Shown: piece after piece, positions 16,075-23,797 of the stretch | Position numbering within the stretch: the first letter of the stretch is position 1 | Layout of the letters: every line of letters begins with the position of its first letter | DNA from: Leptospira bourretii | GTDB lineage: Bacteria > Spirochaetota > Leptospiria > Leptospirales > Leptospiraceae | Direction: 5' to 3' | NCBI RefSeq assembly: GCF_004770145.1 | Contig: NZ_RQFW01000001.1 | Location: forward strand, 62,001-126,000 | DNA length: 64,000 bases | Position numbers and translations under genes: made by a program | The notes under the pieces: model-generated | The model's input: only the letters and a program-made list of their open reading frames with translations | Told to the model about the DNA's origin: nothing | Databases searched by the model: none

Positions 16075-16389
16075 TTACCAGCGTTGTAATGGTTTTGCAT
16101 AAGCCACTAAAATATTTCCGCTGAGTTTGTTCTCTAGTCTCTGGCAAAGCGAAAAGGCTGTCGATTCCAAATTGGCATATTTAAAAGTAGTACATAAGCC
16201 CTGCCGTTTCGCCAATGTACCTGTTTTGTAAATTGCCAAAAAAGCATTTAGCTGTTCCTCAATGAATATACATTCTTTTTCTATGTCAGGACCAGGGACC
16301 ACTAAATCTGAAAGATCATACGAATTGAATTCAAAGTCTGGAATCCAATGATAAAGACTAGTATTTGTTAGAAAGGAATTGGATTTCAC
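16075..16389 (-). CDS. Hypothetical protein, 104 aa, GTG start
   Basis: A soluble protein without signal peptide and with several aromatic residues (SLYHWIPDF near the N-terminus). I do not recognise it. It begins with GTG at 16389-16387, overlapping the stop of the upstream lipoprotein gene (GTGA), and is followed after 12 bases by the BtrH-like gene, so it is tightly embedded in this operon. It may be the substrate carrier or partner of the BtrH-like enzyme, which is inference from position only. Confidence 0.65.
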   Translation of the reverse strand: MKSNSFLTNTSLYHWIPDFEFNSYDLSDLVVPGPDIEKECIFIEEQLNAFLAIYKTGTLAKRQGLCTTFKYANLESTAFSLCQRLENKLSGNILVAYAKPLQRW

Positions 16390-16778
16390 TCCACAACCAG
16401 TCCTTCAATGATGATTGTCCTTTGAGAATACAATGCACGATTGGAAGCCAAAAGAAATTGTGCACCTGTCGTCACAGTCCGGATGATCGAATCTATAACA
16501 TTCTCTTTTGAATAAATTCTAAGATTAAAAATTTTCTTCGCATTTGGAAGTTGGTTTCTAATAATTTCATCAAGGTCTAATGTATCAATAGGTTGAGTAT
16601 CAAAGAGATACCAAGAAAGTTTTGTTTCGATGGAAAAATGCCGAAATTTTTCATTGTCGCCAAGTTCATTAGAAAAACTTACAGGAATTTTTGTATCATT
16701 GATTTCGTACTGATAAGAAGCACAGCCGATCATAAAAAGAAAAATAAAGACGACGCCAACATTACTCAACATTTTCAT
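16386..16778 (-). CDS. Small lipoprotein, 130 aa
   Basis: An exported lipoprotein with lipobox MIGC (cysteine near residue 19). The mature part is short, with a predicted mixed alpha/beta fold, and a region near residue 105 (TTGAQFLLASNRALYS) resembles small stress or phage-type lipoproteins such as Bor. Its gene overlaps both neighbours by 4 bases. It resembles the next lipoprotein upstream in length, in the S-x-x-R-T repeat near the end and in domain layout, so the two may be diverged paralogues. Confidence 0.72.
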   Translation of the reverse strand: MKMLSNVGVVFIFLFMIGCASYQYEINDTKIPVSFSNELGDNEKFRHFSIETKLSWYLFDTQPIDTLDLDEIIRNQLPNAKKIFNLRIYSKENVIDSIIRTVTTGAQFLLASNRALYSQRTIIIEGLVVE

Positions 16779-17164
16779 TTTAAATCACTCCTGGTGGTTT
16801 GCGAATAGATATTGCCTTTGATATGGAGGGTATACGGCCGAACAATTCCAATAGTTAGCAGATCATAAATCCCATCTGAAAAAGTATATTCTTCGGAAAT
16901 TTTTAGATCCCCAATATTGGCATTCGGATACTTTAAATAAACTTCGTTCAAAAGTTCATCTAAAGATTTATCCCTAATATTGGAAAGCCCCCAAAACATA
17001 TAAACACGAGTATAAGAAATATTAAAAGAGTCCTTTACAGTGTAACCTTCACTAGAAGAGAAACTGTTTAGACGAACCTTGTTCTTACCCCAAGTTTGAT
17101 AATAAGCAGTGTTAGCACAATTTAGCAAAACCATACTTGAAATGATTAAAAAAATGTTTTTCAT
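16775..17164 (-). CDS. Small lipoprotein, 129 aa; first gene of the BtrH-like operon
   Basis: The signal sequence ends in a lipobox LLNC (cysteine near residue 16). The mature sequence has a central YMFWGLSNIRDKSLDEL segment and a hydrophobic stretch near residue 100 (LLTIGIVRPYTL), again like Bor-type small lipoproteins. An AGGAG lies 7 bases before the ATG. Its stop overlaps the next gene's ATG. Function unknown. Confidence 0.72.
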   Translation of the reverse strand: MKNIFLIISSMVLLNCANTAYYQTWGKNKVRLNSFSSSEGYTVKDSFNISYTRVYMFWGLSNIRDKSLDELLNEVYLKYPNANIGDLKISEEYTFSDGIYDLLTIGIVRPYTLHIKGNIYSQTTRSDLK

Positions 17165-17177
17165 AACTTGCTCCTAA

Positions 17178-17229
17178 ATTTAGCATTTAAATAAGAATTG
17201 CAAGCAAACTTTTGCTAAATGATCATTTA
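17178..17229. promoter_or_regulatory. Inverted repeats upstream of the lipoprotein/BtrH-like operon
   Basis: ATTTAGCA (17178-17185) is complementary to TGCTAAAT (17213-17220), and the latter overlaps a perfect 14-bp palindrome TAAATGATCATTTA (17216-17229). This lies in the 62-base gap between the ZIP transporter stop and the operon start, so it may be an operator or a terminator of the ZIP transcript. Confidence 0.35.
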
Positions 17230-18039
17230 ACCAAGACCAACATCAAGAGCCATCATGAGAACAAATCCAAACATAGCACCAAGAGTTGACATTTCCGTTT
17301 CTTTTCCTGTATGAGATTCGGGGATGAGTTCCTCTATGACGACAAAAATCATTGCCCCCGCAGCAAACGATAAAGCAAGAGGCAAAATACTTTCTACATA
17401 AAAAACAAGGGCTGCACCAAGAAGGCCGCCAATTGGTTCTACAAATCCAGAAAGTTGTCCATACCAAAAACTTTTACGTGCACTAAATCCCTCACGTAAC
17501 AATGGGATGGAAACAGCAGCACCTTCTGGAATATTTTGAATTCCAATCCCAAAAGCAACTACAACTGCTGCCATCAGTGCCTCATAAGTGAATCCATCAC
17601 CAAGCGCACCAAAGGCGACTCCAACAGCCAAACCTTCAGGGATGTTGTGAAGTGTAATTGCTAAAATAAGAAGTAAACTCCTTTGGAAAGAGGACTTCCC
17701 ACCTTCCAGACGATTTTCTTCCAATCCTACATGAAGATGAGGAAGGAGCTTATGTAATAAATATAAAGACAAACCACCTGATAAAAAACCAAAACTGACA
17801 TAGAGCCATGCAGGGTTTCCGGCACGTTCCGAAAGTTCAATTGATGGCAATAGAAGAGACCAAAAACTCGCCGCAATCATAATGCCTGAAGCAAAACCAA
17901 GCATAGCATTAAAAACGGGCCTTGGCACCGTGCGAAAGAAAAAAACAAATCCAGCACCAAAGGCAGTACAAAACCAAGTAAACCCAGTGGCAAGTAATGC
18001 CAAAACCACTGGATGAAATGACAATAGAGAATCTAACAT
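17227..18039 (-). CDS. ZIP family divalent metal transporter (GufA-like)
   Basis: A membrane transporter of 270 aa with about eight segments, importing zinc or a related divalent metal. The two metal-binding helices are clear: LHNIPEGLAVG and QNIPEGAAVS, plus a histidine-containing loop between segments 3 and 4 (HKLLPHLHVG). The length and motifs match the GufA/ZIP11 subgroup. It directly follows the 196-aa exported protein gene with no gap, so they are one transcript. Confidence 0.9.
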   Translation of the reverse strand: MLDSLLSFHPVVLALLATGFTWFCTAFGAGFVFFFRTVPRPVFNAMLGFASGIMIAASFWSLLLPSIELSERAGNPAWLYVSFGFLSGGLSLYLLHKLLPHLHVGLEENRLEGGKSSFQRSLLLILAITLHNIPEGLAVGVAFGALGDGFTYEALMAAVVVAFGIGIQNIPEGAAVSIPLLREGFSARKSFWYGQLSGFVEPIGGLLGAALVFYVESILPLALSFAAGAMIFVVIEELIPESHTGKETEMSTLGAMFGFVLMMALDVGLG

Positions 18040-18630
18040 CTATTTGGCTGACATCATTCCAACAAATAAAGAACTCATTTCTTTTGCACGCCAAAGCCCA
18101 TCGGAATCTTTTTCCATAGTCACTGGCCGAAAACTAGAAGCACCTCGAGTAGCCACAAAAAGTTTAATTTTGCCTGAGGATTCCTCACCCGAATAGGGGT
18201 TTGTATATGTTTCTACAGTGAGTGGCAAACTTGCTGTGTATCCATTGGATGGTTCTGCTCCTTTCCAATAACCATTGGATAACATTTTGTATTTATCCAA
18301 TTGACCAAGAAGATATTTATCACCATTCCCTAAATCCATTCCATCCACAGCAGAAGGTTTCGTAGACTTTTGTCTATTTTTAGAAAGAACTGAAAGAGTC
18401 ACAGCTTTCGTTCCCAGTTCTTGGTTTTTCCCATAAAGAGAAATCGCAAGGATAAGGATGGCGGCTCCCCCTTCCGGTGTGGTGGCAACCGAGGATTGAA
18501 GGGATTTGAATTCTTCAAGCGATGCCGGTTCGGATGGGAAAACAACTGGACTCCGGGAAGTTAAGTTTTGGGCAAAGGCCTGACCTGTTAGGAAGAAAAG
18601 GAGAAATACCAAAATAGGAAGTTTTTTCAT
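18040..18630 (-). CDS. Exported hypothetical protein, 196 aa
   Basis: It has a signal peptide (basic start, hydrophobic core, cleavage after AFA). The mature protein contains TPEGGAAILILAISLYGKN and a C-terminal segment SSFRPVTMEKDSDGLWRAKE, a pattern that I associate with a family of uncharacterised exported proteins (possibly DUF6935, unverified). It abuts the ZIP transporter gene, so a link to metal homeostasis is possible. Confidence 0.75.
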   Translation of the reverse strand: MKKLPILVFLLFFLTGQAFAQNLTSRSPVVFPSEPASLEEFKSLQSSVATTPEGGAAILILAISLYGKNQELGTKAVTLSVLSKNRQKSTKPSAVDGMDLGNGDKYLLGQLDKYKMLSNGYWKGAEPSNGYTASLPLTVETYTNPYSGEESSGKIKLFVATRGASSFRPVTMEKDSDGLWRAKEMSSLFVGMMSAK

Positions 18631-18742
18631 AATCGTAGAATGTAGGGAATTTACCGATATTAATCAATTTATTTTCGATTGGCTTTTTAAAAAAAAGAAG
18701 ACAGGGATTAATTACCAATAAATATGTGTTAGCAGATTATAA

Positions 18743-19655
18743 ACTAACAAAGCGTTAAATTTAAAATTTAAAACCATTCCAATCATCTGGTTATTATTAA
18801 CTTTCAGCTCCACATTCAATTGTGGAACAGAAAAAAAAGAAGACCAATCAACCGCACTAATCCCTTTATTAGCTTTAGGTTCTTCCGGTGGTAGTGGTGG
18901 GAAAGCGGCAGGAGAAAGATGCATTGTAGATACAGAATGTGCGGCAAAATTATTTTGTGCCAACGCATATAATATTAATACTCCTTATATTTACAATCTT
19001 TGTACTGCAGTACCAGCAGTTTCAGGAACTATTTCAGGTAACGGGACAGGATTATCAGCTACACTCACATCCTCTTCACCCGTTGCTGATTTTTCTGTGA
19101 CCATCAACACCCCAGGAAAATACACTTTTTCTGTAACTTCAACCGATATTTCATCTTCTGTTGTCAAACCTGAAATAAATGTCTACCCTCAGTCAGGTAG
19201 AACGGCACTTCTACAAGCAACTAGAAATTTTAGCAATAACCATCAAATTAACGCATACAATTTTTCAACTCCAGGTACTTACAGGGTAAGAATATCAACT
19301 TACTATTATTCTGGATCGTTTGGCGGCGGAATTCGCCTTTTCGCAGCAAACAATGTTGTTGCTTCAGGCGGAGGAAGGCACACATACTTATAGTGGCAAA
19401 AATCGCTGTGATGATTATGCAGTGAACAGTTTACTTCTTAATACTTATTGCACAACTTATTTGGGAACTGGAGTCATCAGTGCTAATTCATGCGCAGTTC
19501 AAAATGCAGCAAAAACTTTAATTGGTAGATGTACAAAAGGAGTCATTCGTGGTTCAACTTACGGAAACGGCATGGTCACCAGAAATTACTACGATACCAG
19601 CTTACTTTCAGAAGTAACTTTTGATTGTGATGTTGATAATGGTGTCCAACTTTAA
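18743..19655 (+). pseudogene. Decayed lipoprotein gene: no start codon and a frameshift
   Basis: The frame from 18743 encodes a typical signal sequence with lipobox-like FNC followed by a Gly/Ser-rich linker and a cysteine-containing domain (RCIVDTECAAKLFC), but no ATG, GTG or TTG precedes it after the in-frame stop at 18740-18742. The frame ends at 19393, while the adjacent frame continues the protein (THTYSGKNRCDDYAV onward) to 19655. A single-base shift near 19370-19385 joins the two halves into about 300 aa. I read this as one inactivated lipoprotein gene. A rare ATT start and a sequencing error are alternatives. Confidence 0.62.
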
Positions 19656-19677
19656 AAATTAGTTAAAAAAAACTTTA

Positions 19678-19707
19678 CGAAAGCCTTTTGTTAAAGGAAG
19701 GTTTTCG
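19678..19707 (+). promoter_or_regulatory. Hairpin containing the ribosome binding site of the next gene
   Basis: CGAAAGCCTT (19678-19687) pairs with AAGGTTTTCG (19698-19707), a 10-bp stem with one G-U pair. The AAGGAAGG ribosome binding sequence (19694-19701) is partly in the loop and partly in the stem, and the ATG follows at 19709. It may modulate translation or be the terminator of the decayed gene upstream. Confidence 0.4.
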
Positions 19708-19708
19708 T

Positions 19709-20098
19709 ATGAAAAAAATTTCCATTTTTTTACTAATACTTACCCCTCTCCTAATCACCGCACAAACATTAAAAGATGCGAAAGAATTCCAAGCACTCTC
19801 TAAAAAAATGTGTGCCAAAACTTCTGAGTGTATGAAAGAAAAGTTAAAAGATCTTCCTGCTGATCAAAGAAAGATGGTCGAATCTCAATTTGTGAATGGG
19901 AATGTCTGTGAATCTAGGTACAAAAATTACGTGGTAGAAGGCCAAAAACCGGCAAACAACCAACCCACAAAGAAACTCACTAAACAAGATTTGGAAGACA
20001 TGAAAAAATGTGCCAAAGACATGGCTGCGTTTTCTTGTGCTGACTTAGAAGATGGAAAGGTCCCGGAATCTTGCGAAAAATTCCAAGAAGAAGATTAA
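19709..20098 (+). CDS. Small exported cysteine-containing protein, 129 aa
   Basis: It begins with a signal peptide (MKKISIFLLILTPLLITAQ). The mature protein is charged and helical with conserved-looking cysteine pairs (MCAKTSECM, NVCESR, KKCAKD, FSCADL, ESCEKF), consistent with disulfides in the periplasm. The ATG at 19709 follows AAGGAAGG. I do not recognise a named family. It is convergent with epmA, with only 2 bases between the stops. Confidence 0.75.
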   Translation: MKKISIFLLILTPLLITAQTLKDAKEFQALSKKMCAKTSECMKEKLKDLPADQRKMVESQFVNGNVCESRYKNYVVEGQKPANNQPTKKLTKQDLEDMKKCAKDMAAFSCADLEDGKVPESCEKFQEED

Positions 20099-20100
20099 AC

Positions 20101-21072
20101 TTAAACTTCTATCCAATACGGGCTAATATCACCTAGCCCGTGTTTACCGATAAGTCTCAAAATCAATCGATCCATTCCAATAGAAATTCCGGCGCAATCA
20201 GGAAATCCATTCTCCAAAGATCCAAGAAAATCCTCATCCATCGGGAATACTTCCTTCCCTAATTTGGAACGTAACTCTTGTTCTTCGGCAAAACGTTTCC
20301 TTTGTTCTTTTACATCGCTAAGTTCATAAAAAGCGTTTGCGAGTTCTAGTCCGTCCCAATAAATTTCAAATCGTTTTGCCACCCCATCCACAACTTTCGC
20401 AAGTGCTGCACATTCTGGGGGATAGTCATATAAAAAAACAATTCCTTCCCCTAACTTTGGTTCAACCAAATTGAGAAAAACTAAAAAAAAGAGATCTTCA
20501 TACGGCCACTGGATGATCTCCGAAATAGGTGAAGAAGAGAGTTTTTTTGACTCTATCGTTTGTAATAAATCTTTTTTTAAAAACCCATGACCAACATTTT
20601 TAAGAAAAACCTCCTCCACTGATAAATGGCGAATCCATTCAGAACTTGATAATTTTTTTTGGTCTTCTTCTTTTCCAAAAACTAAAATCAATTCCCTTAA
20701 AAACGTTTCGATATATTGTCTCAAAAAAGAATCATCCATACCTTTGGCATAAAGCTCTAACATCAAAAATTCTTTAGAATGGAACCCGCTGCCCATCTCT
20801 CCGGATCGGTAAGTATGTGCCAATTCAAAGATACGAGTCATCCCTTTGGCCATCATTTGTTTCAAACAGTATTCAGGAGAAGTGATGAGATATCCTTTTT
20901 CTCGTCCACTGGGAGAACGTACTTCAAATGGATCGAGATATGGTTCCATCCCCACAATAGGTTTTAAGGTAGGAGTATCCACTTCTAAAAAACCATCTCT
21001 CCATAAAATCTCACGAACCTTTCGCAATACTTGGGATCGAAAAATGAGTGTATCTTTTGAGAGTGAAACCAT
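20101..21072 (-). CDS. epmA: EF-P--(R)-beta-lysine ligase
   Basis: A paralogue of class II lysyl-tRNA synthetase that lacks the anticodon-binding domain and attaches (R)-beta-lysine to EF-P. The 323-aa length matches EpmA/GenX/PoxA (about 325). Motif 2 is FELAHTYRSGE near residues 82-92 and motif 3 is GISIGMDRLILRL near the C-terminus. The ATG at 21072 follows a GGAGG by 7 bases. With efp and the aminomutase at the left end, all that is needed for beta-lysylation is present in the window; no epmC hydroxylase is seen. Confidence 0.93.
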   Translation of the reverse strand: MVSLSKDTLIFRSQVLRKVREILWRDGFLEVDTPTLKPIVGMEPYLDPFEVRSPSGREKGYLITSPEYCLKQMMAKGMTRIFELAHTYRSGEMGSGFHSKEFLMLELYAKGMDDSFLRQYIETFLRELILVFGKEEDQKKLSSSEWIRHLSVEEVFLKNVGHGFLKKDLLQTIESKKLSSSPISEIIQWPYEDLFFLVFLNLVEPKLGEGIVFLYDYPPECAALAKVVDGVAKRFEIYWDGLELANAFYELSDVKEQRKRFAEEQELRSKLGKEVFPMDEDFLGSLENGFPDCAGISIGMDRLILRLIGKHGLGDISPYWIEV

Positions 21073-21085
21073 ACCATTACCTCCA

Positions 21086-21445
21086 ATGGCAAAAAAAACG
21101 AAATACCTCACTGTACGTGAAGTTCAGAATGCGTATGAAATTGTCATTTTGTCTAAGAACGTACATCCCGAATTGGAAGAAGAATTGGATTCGGTCATGC
21201 ACATGTTGTTTTTCCAAACTAGATCACATATCCAGATGGACCTTTCAAACTTGCCTTACCTTCCCCTAACACTCCTTACTAAACTCTTAAATATTGCCCG
21301 TGACCTTCGTTTGAAAAAACGAGTCCTTGTCCTACTTGGATTACCTTTGTCCGGTTATATTTACTTAAAACGATTTGGCCTAATCCGACTTGTATTCCCG
21401 AGTGAGGCCATTCTTAGGGAGTCCCATCGAGTTCCCAGGGGATAA
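21086..21445 (+). CDS. STAS-domain protein (anti-anti-sigma-like), 119 aa
   Basis: A small cytoplasmic protein with a STAS-like pattern: a beta-strand segment AYEIVILSK, then IQMDLSNLPYLPLTLLTKLLNIARDL (helix after the position that holds Ser in phospho-switch members; no clear Ser here), KKRVLVLLGL and FGLIRLV. It probably binds a partner rather than catalysing. The start is unsure: no good ribosome binding site precedes 21086, whose upstream bases are the complement of epmA's GGAGG, and an ATG at 21044 with GGGA upstream is an alternative overlapping epmA. The 3' end overlaps the DUF4279 gene by 32 bases. Confidence 0.68.
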   Translation: MAKKTKYLTVREVQNAYEIVILSKNVHPELEEELDSVMHMLFFQTRSHIQMDLSNLPYLPLTLLTKLLNIARDLRLKKRVLVLLGLPLSGYIYLKRFGLIRLVFPSEAILRESHRVPRG

Positions 21446-21830
21446 TTTCTAAATTCACACCCATTTCACCTAACAAAAGCATAGTCCTTTTGTCGAGTAC
21501 CACACCTTTTGTGAATTCAGACGCAAACTCAACCGAAACGTAAATGGTCGACTCGTAACTTTCAGTGAATTCTTTTAGGTTCTTACGAACAGGTGCTAAG
21601 GTTTTAAGCAAATTCCAAATATGATCGATGACGGGAAATTCAGGCCCTAACTTAGAATTGAGCTGCCAATGACTTGGAATTGTCATATTTTCTATGTCTT
21701 TTACATCGGCTCCGTGGTAATAGTCCGGTTGGATGCCCAATTTCTCAGTGACTTCCAATGGGCGTAACTTTGGCCCAGAGAGGGCGAACATTGCCCACGA
21801 TTTTGCTTCTCTTTGCGTTCCTGATTCCAT
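21414..21830 (-). CDS. DUF4279 domain protein, 138 aa
   Basis: A small cytoplasmic protein of the DUF4279 type: WAMFALSGPKLRPLEVTEKLGIQPD at the start, HWQLNS in the middle, and a terminal beta-strand region with SVEFAS and LLGEMGVNLEIIPWEL. These proteins are common in many bacteria, often near secreted toxins or immunity genes, but the role is unknown. Here it lies divergent from the response regulator and convergently overlaps the STAS gene. Confidence 0.8.
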   Translation of the reverse strand: MESGTQREAKSWAMFALSGPKLRPLEVTEKLGIQPDYYHGADVKDIENMTIPSHWQLNSKLGPEFPVIDHIWNLLKTLAPVRKNLKEFTESYESTIYVSVEFASEFTKGVVLDKRTMLLLGEMGVNLEIIPWELDGTP

Positions 21831-21888
21831 TTTTTACTTTTTTTTTCTACTACAAGAACCAAATTGAGAAAGAACTCAAGGGAAAAAC

Positions 21889-22614
21889 ATGAAAAATATT
21901 TTGGTAATTGAGGACGATCCGGACATCGGGAACCTAATCCGGAAATCTCTCGATTCTGCTCACTACACAACCTCCGTTTTTGAAAATGGCGAAGACGGTT
22001 TGAAATTTTACAAATCCAATCATCCTGATTTAGTGATTCTGGATCTCTCTCTACCGGATATTGATGGTATGGAAATTTGCCGTAGCATCCGAAAATCCGA
22101 TGAAAGCACTCCAATTTTTATCCTTTCCGCAAGGACAGAAGAAATTGATCGAATCATGGGACTTGAGTTAGGTGCTGATGACTACATCACAAAACCTTTT
22201 TCGGTTCGTGAACTTAAAACCCGAGTGGATGTTTTCTTTCGTAGATGGGATAAAAAAATTGGGATCAAACCAAATGTGGGCCAAGCAGGAGAAATCATTC
22301 GCGGTGCACTTAAAATTGATTCCATCCGTCGTCGGGTCACTCTGAACGAAAACATCATCAATATTTCTAGAAAGGAATTTGACATCTTACAACTATTAGC
22401 TGGATCACCGGGAAAAGTTTTTTCTCGCGAAATGATTTTAGAATCAGTTTGGGGAGTGGAATGGGATGGATTCGAAAGGATGATCGACAGTCATATCAAA
22501 CGCATTCGTTCTAAACTAGAAAAAAACTCTGCACAACCAGAATGGATCGAAACCATTTGGGGAATCGGATATCGTTTCACTGACAACTTTGAGAACATAG
22601 TCGTTCCAGAATGA
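21889..22614 (+). CDS. OmpR-family response regulator (receiver + winged helix)
   Basis: The receiver domain (1-120) has acidic residues E8/D9/D10, phospho-acceptor D52 in [11 protein letters not shown], a conserved threonine/serine at about 80 and lysine in ITKPFS. The C-terminal winged-helix DNA-binding domain ends in [11 protein letters not shown] and [11 protein letters not shown]. No histidine kinase gene adjoins it, so it is an orphan. It starts a probable operon with three small envelope-protein genes, 10 bases upstream of the first. Confidence 0.93.
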   Translation: MKNILVIEDDPDIGNLIRKSLDSAHYTTSVFENGEDGLKFYKSNHPDLVILDLSLPDIDGMEICRSIRKSDESTPIFILSARTEEIDRIMGLELGADDYITKPFSVRELKTRVDVFFRRWDKKIGIKPNVGQAGEIIRGALKIDSIRRRVTLNENIINISRKEFDILQLLAGSPGKVFSREMILESVWGVEWDGFERMIDSHIKRIRSKLEKNSAQPEWIETIWGIGYRFTDNFENIVVPE

Positions 22615-22624
22615 ACTATAGAAT

Positions 22625-22909
22625 ATGGAAGAAGTGAAAAGAGACAAATCCCTCATCGACGAAATTAAGTTGTATGAGAAAAAAGCCAAAGAAATTGAAC
22701 AAAGAGCCAAGGAGAAGTATATGGAACAAGTAAGCGACATCAAACAAAAGTTAGGTAAAGCAAGTGAAGAGGCTTCTATCAAAGCAAAAGAAGTCATCGA
22801 CAACGTAGGGTCTTATGTAAAGGAACATCCACAAAAAGCCGCAATCATTGGTTTTGGTGTGGGTCTTGGACTCGGACTTGCTCTTGGCCTAATTTTTAAG
22901 AAGAAATAA
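22625..22909 (+). CDS. YqjD/ElaB/DUF883-like membrane-anchored protein, 94 aa
   Basis: A charged amphipathic helical N-terminal part (residues 1-65, rich in Lys/Glu) is followed by HPQKAAIIGFGVGLGLGLALGL, a glycine-zipper C-terminal membrane anchor ending in FKKK. This matches the YqjD/ElaB layout, where the protein is tail-anchored in the inner membrane and can associate with ribosomes. The next gene starts immediately after the stop, as in yqjD-yqjE. Confidence 0.75.
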   Translation: MEEVKRDKSLIDEIKLYEKKAKEIEQRAKEKYMEQVSDIKQKLGKASEEASIKAKEVIDNVGSYVKEHPQKAAIIGFGVGLGLGLALGLIFKKK

Positions 22910-23245
22910 TTGGACGAGAAACATACAAAACATCGCAAAAAAGGCGGAATCAAATCCGCCTTCGAAGATTTAGTCGCTAAGGTTGTTGCCTATGGCGAAG
23001 TGATGGTGATTTACATTCAAAAGAACCTCCAATTTTATATTAAAAATTTGGTGCTTTCTTCTGTTTGGGTTTTCACTTCTATCTTTCTTATTTTTTTGGG
23101 ACTTGCGTACATTTCGTACGGACTTTTTTTAAGCATCCAAAAGTTTTTAGCCGCTGGGGATCCCATCCTTGCCAGTTTAGGAACAGGGTTTGGATTTTTA
23201 ATTTTTGCAATTTTGTTTTTATCACTCGTTCTCAAGAAAAAATAA
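22910..23245 (+). CDS. YqjE-like phage-holin-family membrane protein, 111 aa, TTG start
   Basis: It has a basic, histidine-containing N-terminus, an amphipathic region, then two membrane segments (about 48-70 and 85-107) ending in LKKK. This is the layout of YqjE / Phage_holin_3_6 proteins. The start is TTG directly after the upstream stop (TAATTG), consistent with reinitiation. It is an operon partner of the YqjD-like protein. Confidence 0.72.
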   Translation: MDEKHTKHRKKGGIKSAFEDLVAKVVAYGEVMVIYIQKNLQFYIKNLVLSSVWVFTSIFLIFLGLAYISYGLFLSIQKFLAAGDPILASLGTGFGFLIFAILFLSLVLKKK

Positions 23246-23249
23246 TCCC

Positions 23250-23495
23250 ATGCGATTCAATCCACTAACAGACCATGAACGTTATTTAGACAAAGATCCC
23301 AAGGACATGTCACTCACCGAACTTCGGATGTTACTCAAAATCAAACGTATGGATTTACAATTGGGTTGGAATGAATTTGAAGGCAAAATCAAATTCTGGC
23401 AACGAGTGGTTCGCTCTGTCCGTGAATCAGGAATGGTCGACCAAATGAAAGAAGGAATCCAATCCTACTTACAAAATAAAACTCCCAAAGAATAG
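23250..23495 (+). CDS. Small charged protein in the YqjK position, 81 aa
   Basis: A cytoplasmic, charged, helical protein beginning MRFNPLTDHERYLDKD and containing LTELRMLLKIKRMDLQLGWNEFEGK. It starts 4 bases after the YqjE-like gene. Its place as third gene after YqjD- and YqjE-like proteins matches yqjK in enterobacteria, but I cannot show sequence homology by eye. Confidence 0.62.
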   Translation: MRFNPLTDHERYLDKDPKDMSLTELRMLLKIKRMDLQLGWNEFEGKIKFWQRVVRSVRESGMVDQMKEGIQSYLQNKTPKE

Positions 23496-23499
23496 TTTT

Positions 23500-23634
23500 G
23501 GGCGCCTCGAATCTTTTCCTCAAACCAACCTCCTAAATCAAAACGACCGGGCGTACTGCGGGGTCCGCATTCGCTCCCGTCCTCGGAGGCGACTCGCCTC
23601 CTCTGACCAAGCCCTTCGTTTGCCCTGGCGAGGG
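23500..23634. repeat. GC-rich palindromic spacer, possible dispersed repeat
   Basis: Part of the 302-base gene-free gap 23496-23797. It is much more GC-rich than its surroundings and contains GGAGGCG (23585-23591) and CGCCTCC (23595-23601), a perfect 7-bp stem with a 3-base loop, plus a GCGG/CCGC mini-hairpin near 23556-23566. GGCGCCTCG at 23501-23509 also occurs at 14954-14962 in another intergenic gap. It looks like a repeated or imported element; no transposase or long ORF is present. Confidence 0.4.
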
Positions 23635-23712
23635 ATGGAATTTGATACCACTCTTAACCTTATGAAAACGGAAGGAATTGACATTGATGAAGGAAAAATC
23701 AAACCAATTTAA
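23635..23712 (+). other. 25-codon ORF, possible gene remnant
   Basis: An ATG with AGGG directly upstream opens a 25-codon frame ending at TAA 23710-23712. The peptide MEFDTTLNLMKTEGIDIDEG looks like coding sequence rather than random spacer. It may be a remnant of a gene lost at the GC-rich element, or a real small protein. Confidence 0.3.
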
Positions 23713-23762
23713 CTTAATAATAACTATTAAAATCAGATAAGAAAGAATTCAGTTTTCCCACC

Positions 23763-23791
23763 TTGACATCCTTTCAAAACTTTGGTAGTGT
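23763..23791 (+). promoter_or_regulatory. Promoter placing transcription start at the Uma2 ATG
   Basis: TTGACA (23763-23768) and TAGTGT (23786-23791) are separated by 17 bases. The start codon ATG lies at 23798, where transcription would be expected to begin, and there is no ribosome binding site, so the mRNA may be leaderless. Confidence 0.5.
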
Positions 23792-23797
23792 TTGTAA

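Noticed and set aside
19320..19655. A separate small gene starting inside the decayed lipoprotein
   Set aside because: Its first residues are the out-of-frame reading of the lipoprotein and it has no ribosome binding site; its useful part continues the same protein after a frameshift.
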